From: Tomocerus qinae
Taxonomy: Eukaryota; Arthropoda; Collembola; Entomobryomorpha; Tomoceridae
Direction: 5' to 3'
Length of the DNA: 64,000 nucleotides
NCBI GenBank assembly: GCA_020055645.1
Contig: CM034549.1
Location: 12,290,430-12,354,429, forward strand
The translations under genes and the position numbers were made by a program. The notes under the pieces were generated by a model. That model had not been told where the DNA came from and did no database searches. It saw only the letters and a program-made list of their open reading frames with translations. This document shows, piece after piece, positions 11,864-22,100 of this stretch; within the stretch, counting starts at the first letter, position 1; every line of letters begins with the position of its first letter.

Positions 11864-14800
11864 ATGGGTCTTACAAAACAATACTTGCGTTATGCCCCTG
11901 CTGGAGTTTTTGGGGTTGTAGCAGCCAAAACTTGCAATGCTGTTTATCTTCAGCCAAGTCGTTTCATTGCTACCGGAGGTACTCATATTGTTACGCTATG
12001 GGACACTCGTACACAGCGAAAGGTATTTGATATTGATATTTACAAAATATCATACTTATAAGTATTAGTTTTCTGAAGGTATGTTAACTTATGACTTATA
12101 TTTCAAATTAGCTACGAAATCTTAAATGTGAATCTGCTGCTGTCGTTCTAAAGCCTAACGATGATGCAACTCTATTAGCCGTGGGTCATCAAAACGGGGG
12201 ATTAAGTATTTACGATATTACTGATAAGAGTGAAGAGGCGTCTCCTGACCCTAATATTACTTTTGAGGGTCATACTAGTAAGAAATTAAACACTTATAGT
12301 TATTTACATTATGTAAAGCGTATATATAAGCGCATGAGATGTAATGGTTTTAGTCATTTATTTCAATTGAATTATAAATGAATCGTTTAGGTGCTGTAAA
12401 TTGCATTGCCTGGAATGCTAACGATAGTCTAGTTGCCAGCGGAGGTAAAGACAACCGGATAGTCGTTTGGAATTATGTTAGTGAGGCTGGACATTGTAAG
12501 TTTCTAGGCCATACTGCCCCCGTAACTCAAGTTAAATTCTGGAGGGATGGAAGATATTTAGTGTCTTCGTCGTTGGATGCGACTGTTCGGGTTTGGGACA
12601 TGGAAGTAAAGGAGTGTACACACACCATTGCTTGTAACCATCATGTAAGTAATTGGAAAATCAGTTGTCTAACAATCGTTGATTATAGTTACCCATGCTA
12701 TTCTTGTTTGTATGTTTTCTGTGAAAGTGAAATGAGAATACTGATATACTTTAATAATATTTGGTTCACATTTTGTTCATAGGTTAGAGATTTTGACATT
12801 TGGCTTGATTGCATCATCGTCGCTGAGAATCACTTACGATGCTTCGTACTAACAGAGGACACAAAAACTAATCAATTTGGTGACTGGTTCATGGAGGAGT
12901 TAGGCACAGTCCTTCGTGAAGGCAACGATAGATCAACCGGATCAGTTGTAGTAGTTGACAATCGCTACTTAGTTACTACTGGAGTTTCATCTCCAAATGT
13001 CGAAGTCTTTTTGTTAAGCTCGGCTGCTGAAGGTGAAAAGAAGAGAAGAAAACGACTTAAGAAAAATCCAGACGGAGAAGCAAAATTTATACTCAGAGAT
13101 TTAATTCGCCGTTGGAATACTCTTAAAGCAGCTGAAGGAAAAATAAAATCCATTGATACAATTTTGGAGAAAGAAAGTCTAAATGTTAGCCCATTAAATT
13201 AAAATTTATAATGTAGAATGTGTATTAGATGGTAAACTTTTATTTTTAATTGTAGACACTGTGTTGTTTGCCGTCAAATCAAGTGCAAATCCTTTCAGTT
13301 CCAGTTGATTCTTCTGAAAATAAAGACGAACTTGTACACCCGACCGTTGGCTTCGATGGACATAGAAAACTTATTCGCGGGATAGCGTTTTCTGGGGATA
13401 AAACTGCTATATTGACAGCATCAGCTGATTGTTTTAAGCTTTGGAATCGGTAATTTAATTAAAAAAACTATTTCGTATGTAATTTAAATGTTGAGTTTAG
13501 TAAATCTAAGTACAATAATATTACAATCACCTCTATGTAATGTCTGTTTAGGAACACACTTACATGCATCTTAACAATTTATCACAAATATCCTGTTGTG
13601 TGCTGCCTATTTTGTCCTGGAGATCGGCATTTCTTGGCTGGAACTACGTGTGGAAACATAATTCTTGGCGATATATCGACAGGAGAACTTATTCAGATTG
13701 AGTCGGGTGGCAGTGAAAAGTAAGCATTCTATGGATATTAAATAAAGTATGACAAGTTAATTTTAGTTTAGGATATTTAACAACTATTTATTTTTATATT
13801 GACAGTGTATGGAGCATTGATGTCTATTCCAACAATTTGGGATTTGTCGCTTCAAATGGAAATTGTATTCAATTTTGCGACTTTTCAATGGAAGATGGAA
13901 AACTACGCTTCGACATAAAAAAGCAATTGGATGTCCAAGAAAGCGTTTTAAGTGTTAAAGTTAGCCCCGATATGAAATTCGTAGCTGCTGGCCTTTTGGA
14001 CTCGACAATAAAGGTACGAAAAATCATGCCAAGCTCTTTTTCAATAACTAAAAGTATATGTTTGTTAAAACATTAATGTATATTTTATTGTTTATTTGTG
14101 AACAGGTATTTTACACTGATACCTTAAAGTTTCATCTATCCATGTATGGTCACTCTCTTCCTGTTGTTGCGATAAATATTTCTTCCGATGGAAATCTTTT
14201 GGTATCATGCTCGGGGGATAAAAGTGTAAGAGTTTGGGGAATGGACTTCGGAGATTGCCATTGTACTCTAATGCATACTGAAGGTCTCGTTGGATGTGCG
14301 TTTATCGATAAGACTCATCATGTCGTGTCGGTTGCTAAAGATAGCATTAACTTTTACGATGCTGACATTCATCAAAGGATTCAGACGGTCAAAGTAAGTT
14401 ATTAATCCTTTTCTCTTGTCATTTGCCTTATGTGCCTATTATGAAGCGTTGATTAAGAATGGTTGAATAATGCTGACTTTGGAATTGATTTTCCACAGGG
14501 TCATGTTGAAGGAGGAGCCACATGTATGGCCACTGGAGGCCTTTTTGTTGCAACTGCTGGTCGTGATCAAGCAATTCGACTTTTCTCGAGAACCCAAGAG
14601 GTAAATAGTGTTAAATTGATTTGGAATCATCGCAACTTTTTTTTACAACGGTAACTGATCCAATTCACATTACTAATAAAACGTTTTCGTTTTGGTAGAT
14701 ATTAGTCTTGGACGATGAAAGGGAAGAAGAACGGACTGCGCAAACAGATGAAGCTCCAATCAGAGATGAAAGCGAAAAGTCCATTAGTATAATAAAAGGG

Positions 14801-15413
14801 TCTAGTGAGAAAACGGTAAGATATATTTTTATTCTTGTTTACTTTTCTTAAAATTAGTATTGAAGTAACGCCAATCTCGTGTATCAATATTCTTTTACAG
14901 GCGGATAGATTAATAGAAGCTTTGCAAATATTTACATCGAAAGACGACACAAATCCTTTGGTAGTGGCAACCGGAGCTCAAAACTCTCTGGAATATGTAT
15001 ATAGAACGCTTTTGGGGATGAAAACAGTTGATTTGGAACAAAGTATATTGCTGCTCCCCACATACCATGTTAATGGACTATTTTGTGCAACCACTGCTGT
15101 GTTAATGAAGTATCCTTTGTCCAGTGAAATGGGAATACGTTGCATTAATTACCTCACTAAATTCCATTATGAATCCCTCAGAACTATAGACAAAAACAAA
15201 TTGAGATATGTCGCTAACTTGGCCAAGAAGCGTGCTGATTTCTGGTTGGAAACAATAGGAGTTAATGTTGCTGCACTTAAGTTTCTAAGTAATCAATTGG
15301 ACAAGCAAGACCAAGCTGAAGTTTTTAAAGAAATACTAGGAGAACGAAAAAGAAAGAAGAAAACGAAAGAAAAGGCATTAAAACGGGCTATGCTTGCAAT
15401 TTCATCCAAGTAA
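11864..15413 (+). CDS. WDR3: WD repeat-containing protein 3 (Utp12/Dip2 family, small-subunit processome)
   Basis: Eleven exons: 11864-12022, 12112-12277, 12391-12644, 12783-13184, 13256-13449, 13552-13719, 13806-14013, 14106-14393, 14499-14600, 14699-14815 and 14901-15413. They sum to 2571 nt in one frame (856 aa). The protein opens with MGLTKQYLRY, the usual WDR3 start, and carries many WD40 blades (for example SGGKDNRIVVWNYV, SSSLDATVRVWDME, SCSGDKSVRVWGMD). The last exon is the Utp12 domain (about residues 687-830), followed by a Lys/Arg-rich tail (GERKRKKKTKEKALKR). Family role: WDR3 pairs with other Utp-B proteins in the nucleolus to process 18S pre-rRNA. It is shorter than the human protein (about 940 aa). 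The exon 4 donor (GTTAGC at 13185) is weak but is needed to keep the frame. Confidence 0.92.
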
Positions 15414-16119
15414 ATTGGTAGAAATGCACAAAATTTAATTACAGTCAAATACTAGAATGTTGATAAAATCATTTTACAAGTTTAATTTGTTACTTGAAAT
15501 CCTGTTCGTAGTTACTTATTTTATATTAATTTGGTCATTTCCTACATTGATTGTGAGTAAATAAAAGTTCTTAAAGGAACGCTACATAGAAATATCACTT
15601 TATTGCTAAATCTCATTATTATGTCATCTACAGTAAACACACATGTCAGAAGGTGCCACTTCCTGTTTTCTCATCTTATTCATTGAAGTTTTTACAGAAG
15701 TCTTATTTTTTCATTTTTTTCTCGAAATATTAAGCGTTAGAATTATGATGTACGAAAATAAAGTACGTTTTTGCATGGGTGAAAGCTGGTGAAAATTAGT
15801 AAGCTAGAGCACCATTGGTGAAAGTGCCGTGTTTGGAGAATATTGACGAAGACGTATTTTGTAGTAGAATAAACACAAGTGTGCAGATTTAGATAAAGAG
15901 ATAAGTATTTATTTTGTACAAAATTTTACACATATTTATTTAACACAGAAAAATAAACAAACAGTTAGCCGTATGAACATCAATACAGACGACATAATAT
16001 TCAACACAAGACATCTCGCATTACTTTGTGTGCACAAATACATTACATTGCGTTACATACAAATAATCACACACATAAATAGTAAAGTCTCATAAGCGTA
16101 AGATAATCTCAGTCATCCT
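15414..16119. other. convergent 3' UTR interval between WDR3 and the cuticle gene
   Basis: About 700 bp between two stop codons facing each other. It contains an AATAAA hexamer for WDR3 at 15560-15565 and several TTTATT words (AATAAA on the minus strand) near 15905-15945 that could end the cuticle gene transcript. Nothing else is recognised. Confidence 0.55.
15560..15565 (+). terminator. candidate poly(A) signal of WDR3
   Basis: An AATAAA hexamer about 150 nt downstream of the WDR3 stop, the first one in that interval on the + strand. Position and sequence fit a cleavage and polyadenylation signal; no transcript evidence is available. Confidence 0.45.
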
Positions 16120-19100
16120 TTACTTTTTCTTAGTGAAAAAGTTATCGTTGCTACTTCGACCTAAAGGATTGACTACATGACTATATGAGACTAAAGGTGC
16201 TGTAAAGAATTCGATTTTGGGTGGAGGAACAGAATGGTATCTATAAGGGGTACTGCGATATGTTGATGCTTCTGTTAAGAATTGCGATGGTGGTTGGGGA
16301 TTGAATTCCCTGAAGTTCTGTCGTATAGCTGCGAATTGGGGCAGCTCATGATATTGCATTTGAGGAGCATATGTTTGGTGATTCCGAGTGATTCTGTTCT
16401 CCACTGTGAAGTCATTTAGAGGTTGATTATATTCCCCTGATGGTTTAGACGGGAGGTAGTCGTGACGTGGAGTTGTGAATTCAGTCGCTGGTGGTGGAAT
16501 GTATTCATTATTTTGCTGCTGAGCTGCTCCTCGTTCTTCATTTGGTGGAGGTGGATTATACCCATTCTGAGGGGTTCCATACTCTTTGATTGGAATTGTC
16601 AAATATTCACTGTAGGGTGATGAAGTTGGTTGAGGTAAATACTGATTAGAAGGCTCTGGGAGTCCATAAGTCTCTCCTGGGGCTGTTATATGGGGGTGAT
16701 GATGATAGCCTTGATGTGGTGTACCGTATTCATGATTCGGCTCAGCAGGCGGTCCGTAAGAATGAGTTTCCGCAGGTGGTGGACCATAATTGTGGGTTTC
16801 AGTTACTGGACCATATGTAATTGACGGTTCTGTCACAGCAGGTACTCCATAATTTGTCGTTTCTGTAACTGGAGGACCGTAAGACGGAGTAGCAGGGACA
16901 CCGTAGCCAGATGAAGCTTTTCTGTAGTAAGAATCTGGATTTGGCGAGTACGTATTTAGCTGAAATGAATATACAATACAAACATGAACTTCTTTATATC
17001 CTAGCATATCTGTAGGCATCTCATGTAATTTACATAAACAACAATGCCTCTCACAGATAAACAAACGCTACAAACGATTTAAAACTTTACCTGTATGCTT
17101 GTTTATGCCTAAGTAATTATAAGTATGTATTTTGGTTTCACAATAGAAAGAACTTACCGGATCCTGAGTAGTGTGTGGAGGAAGATAGGCATTTTGAGTT
17201 GGAGGAAGGTACGCGTTATCTGAAAAATAGTATAGAGATTTGAATTCGGGGTCATCTACTATTATGTATCATGCTGAACGAAATTAGCTTAATACAATTC
17301 TAGTACAGGACTGCAAAAGTTTCAATGGTTTTTACAATGATTTTTAAAGTTTATTTAGTACGGTACGTAAATATTAGCCTTGTCGAATGTCTACTGCGTA
17401 AAGTATACTTAAAGTGATGTATGTTTGTGTCATCCAATACCACACTTAGCATGGTCAACATTGCAGTAATTAATTTATCCGCAAAAAAACTATATACAAC
17501 AAAAAATACCTGGTTTATTATTAGGCGCTCCGTAATCCCCTTTTGGTGGTAAATAAGTGTTTTCATTATGATTAGGTGTTCCATAGTCGCTCTTTGGAGG
17601 TAAATAAGTGTTTTCATTGTGATTGGGCGTTCCGTAATCGTTCTTAGGAGGTAAATAACCATTTTGATTATGGTTAGGAGCACCGTAGTCGCCTTTCGGG
17701 GGTAAATAACCATTTTGATTATGGTTAGGAGCCCCGTAGTCGCCCTTTGGTGGTAAATACTCATTTTGATTGTGATTAGGAGCTCCGTAGTCGCCCTTTG
17801 GAGGTAAATATTCATTTTGATTAGGTGGTCCATAATCGTTCTTGGGAGGTAAGTAACCGTTTTGGTTTGGAGGAAGGTAAGTGTTATCTGGAAATGTAGA
17901 ATTTTAATTGTTATACGATACCTCTAGATGAAGATGCTTAATGCTATTAACGTGGTCCAAAAGGTTCAAATGCATTTCTGGTTCAATTATTATAGTAATA
18001 GTCGAATGTGTACATGAAAAGTACTTAAAATCAGTTCATTTCATTACTGTTTACATACAAGCATGAGCGGAAATGTCTCAGTACCCCGGTCTAGATAAAA
18101 TGTACAATGTACCTGGTTTATTTGGTGTTCCATAATCGTTTCTCGGAGGCAAATAAGCATTTTGTGACGGGGGAAGATAAGTGTTATCTAAAAGAAAGAA
18201 TTGTTTTAGGAATTTTAATAGTAACAAAGATAATCCCTTTGTTCTCGTAAATTGACATCGAAATGTGCTTCAGCTTCTCCATATTCTAGGCATGTTATAC
18301 TTTTTTTACCCTTCTTCAAGTATTTAGCACATTCGTTCCCTACCTGTACGTACCTCATTTGTTCTAATTCTAACGTACCTTAGTTTCCTATTGCTATTGC
18401 CTACATGTACCATTCAATCATCAACAATCCACCTGTCACCCAATCTTTGTTAAAATTCGTAAAGATTGTATTTTTTTCCGCATGACATTTTCATCTATTC
18501 ATTCAAGCATGCATAAGCGAAGAAAAATGTACCTGGTTTGTTTGGTGGTCCGTAATCGTTCTTTGGAGGCAGATAAGCATTTTGAGATGGAGGAAGGTAA
18601 GTATTATCTGAAAAGGTACCATATGAAAATATAGTTGTTTCTCCTACACTGATGTCATGAATTCCGTTATTGAGGTTTGATTCATACGTATAACATCTAA
18701 TTCGTTTCTAGTTTGTTAGTGTTGTTTTAATAAAATCCATTGCATAACTATACCTGGCTTATTGGGAGCGCCGTAATCATTCCTTGGTGGTAAATAGGCA
18801 TTTTGATTTGGGGGAAGATATGTGTTATCTGAAAACCATAATTTGATTCAATTGCGTGATTCGTTTGCTTCTATAAAATCTTGTTTTCTGTTTCTAAAGT
18901 TTAAAATGGGGTAAAGAAAATACCTGGCTTATTATTAGGTGGTAGGTAGGTGTCTTTCGGTGGAACATAAGCGTTTAATTCTGCTTTTGCGTCCGAGGGA
19001 AGGAAGTTGCCTTCCTCTACGTTATTGTTGTTGTTACCCTCCAATGGTTCTCTGTTGGGCGGACTTAGAAAATCGTCTGGACTTTCTCTCTTTTCATTGC

Positions 19101-22100
19101 CTTCACCTACAGAATTTTGTGGCGGTAAGTAGTCATTTCCAGGCTTTTGTGGTTTCGGATATGAATATCCTCTAGTTGGTGCTGGATATCTGCTTGTAGC
19201 ACTAGTTTTGTATCCACCTCCCCCTGAATAGCCTCCTCCTCCTCCAGAATAACCTCCCTTTCCTCCATTGGAATATCCACCACCTTTCCCGTTAGAATAT
19301 CCTCCCTTTTGACCATTAGAGTAGCCACCTCCACCTCTGTTGCCTGAATATCCACCTTTACCTTTGCTTCCAGGATAGCCACCTGCACCAGATGCAACGG
19401 TAGTTTTCTTAGACGCTGGAGTAGTCGAGGTTCTTCCTGTCGTTCTTATAGTCGTAGCTTGCTCTGGTGTAGGAGCAGCTCCTGCTGAAGTTGGAGGAAC
19501 GTATGACAGGTCATCTTCATCTTCTTTTGCGTCTGCCCCATCCGCGTTAATTCCACCAGGATCTGGAGACGGAAACTCGTCGTTAGTAGGAGGAACATTA
19601 TCTCCTGCAGGATCAGCTGGTGCAACATTATCAAGTCCAGCATCCCCTGGAGGAACATTATCATCGGCAGGATCTGCAGGTGAAGCTTCATCAATACCAG
19701 ATCCACCATTACCTTCATCAAATTCAGCTGTTGGAGGAACAATCCCATTGTAAGGGCTATCAGTGACAGGTCCATCCCTATCATTGTTTACAATGAAGGG
19801 ATCTACTTCCTGAGCAGCAGGAATAATGTTATCTTCCTTATCAGCAATAGTTCGAGTTCTTGATGATTCAGTAGTCGTTTGTTGAGGTTTAAATTTATTC
19901 GGTCGTCGAGTTGTTTCTCCAGAGCGTTTGTTGGCTGGTTTCCTAGTGGTCACCGGAGCTTTTGCTCTAACTTCTTTAATGTTTTGGCTACTTCCTTCTT
20001 CATCCTGTAACTCTTCGTCGGATGTGTAAGGTTTAAAATCCTCTTCGTCAAAATCTTGTGATTCAAATGGAACTGCAGATGTCTTAGAGCCTTTGGAAGG
20101 TTTTTTGGGTCTTCCTTTTTCGTCATGTTGGGATCGGTACTCATCAGGTAAGGGGTCGCGTCTACTTTTAGGAATGATTGCTGGCGCCTTCCTCTTTTTT
20201 CCTGGTGGGGGTGGAACTCGTGCACCGGAAAATTGAACGTATTGAATTGTTCCCAACTGTTTGATGAAATAAGAACAAAACCATGAGATTTTTCGCACCA
20301 AAGAAAATTGTCCTCTAAATTTAACCCTTGTGTCTAATATCTACAAAAAAGTAACCCAGTAAAAATGAAAGTAACATCTCAAATCTCAACGAACTAGATC
20401 TCTGACTGAAATTGTGTAACAGTAAGTCGAATTAATCATCTGCTCTTGAGAAAATTTAGGCGAAATTCCATTTCTAAAAAAAATATAATGACAATACCCT
20501 TGCACTTAAAAACTAGCAACTCACTTGACAGAAATAGAGAAAAATGACCTATTGCCTAATGATATCGTGAAGAACAGTTCTTATCGTTTGAAATGCATGC
20601 ATGTATTTTATATAGGTAAAAGCAATTGCCTATACTGTAGACAATAAAAATGGATTTTTAGCATAGATGCGTGGGAAAGGCCAATGTTTTTGTATAGCTT
20701 TTCAAAGTGAGTTCACTGCTTTTGACTTAGTTTACACTCTTCATAAAAATGCAATTAATCAGTTGTAGATTGACATTTTGCTCAAAGGGAAAGGGTAATT
20801 TAACTTCATTGTTAAGAATACTTTTACGTTTTGCATATCCATATACGTACTCACAAGGTATAAAAATAAAAAAACTGCCTAAGCTAATAAAAATTAGATA
20901 AGAAATTACTCCACCAGTAAACTAATATACACTTCGTTTAGTACAAGGTAACTCGGAAAATGAGTGAAATGACTATTAGGTATATAAGACTTAATGTTAT
21001 CAACTTGGACATCTATATTCATCATTTTTGGAGCATGAGAAAAAATGCGTGTGCTTTCTCATTATTATTATAAGTCACACTCCTACATCATTAACACATA
21101 TGAAGACTGTCTCCTATGTCCTATAGCGTGCGTTATGGCAAATACCTGAACAAACCCATGTAATTTAATATTTTGTTAATCCTATACTTAACCCTTGCAA
21201 AATCTACTTCTAGCAAAATATGCTAAGGTTTACATGCAAGTATATAGTACAGCTCAACAATTATATTTGCACCTGCTGTGAGACACGACAGAAAAAATAA
21301 ACTATACCTAGGGAAATTGCAGTCTGCTCTTAGGTATACAAAAATACGAGTGCACTATGTCAGAAGATACTCTGGGTACCTTCATTATATAATTGTAATG
21401 CTACCTCACATTAAGTAGTTAATGACTAGATCACCAATGCTGCGTTTTGCTTTTTCCACTGGCACATAGCATGTAAATGGCAAGAAAACAACGTTCGCAA
21501 AGAATTTATGAGATTATGGGTCACATTGCACAATCCTTTTCATTTGAATTCTCTGATTTACTCTGATGGTGAGAGAGAATAATTAAGTATTTGCTACTTG
21601 AATTGCTCTAGTCTTTGAATTTCTGTATAATTTACTTCTATGTCAAACATGCAACTATTATTATATGGTACTTGGTATAACATAAAGTGGACATTTGTAC
21701 CCAACAATATGCATTAATCACTGTGGATATTGAAAAAGAACTCACAGAAGTTTCCTCAAGCTGTCCAATCTGTTCGTTCAGTTGGTAGAATTGATCGGAT
21801 CCTTTACAGTCCACATTTCCCCACCAGTCACATGTGTAAATCTAAAGCGGAAAAATTACACTAATTAAATCTAAATTACTCATTTTTATAATAGTTGCAT
21901 TCTTGCATGACAAATCACAATGTCTTGGCATCAATTTAGTTGCACAGTTGCAGTCTTTGTGTAATAATGTTATACATACTTAACCTTTCCTATTTCGCTA
22001 ACTGTATCACACAATTAAATGCCAATTACACAATATTATTATTATGAATGAAGATATACTATATTTTATCAAAACATTTAATATAGCAGTAATTTAATAC

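Noticed and set aside
17351..17833. 160-codon open frame on the minus strand rich in Met, Ile and Thr
   Set aside because: It is an alternate-frame reading of the YLPP/DYG repeat exon of the cuticle gene; the repeat structure keeps the other frame open.
19107..20225. Several open frames of 78-112 codons on both strands across the large cuticle exon
   Set aside because: Shadows of the 1333-nt coding exon; the real frame has matching splice phases at both ends.
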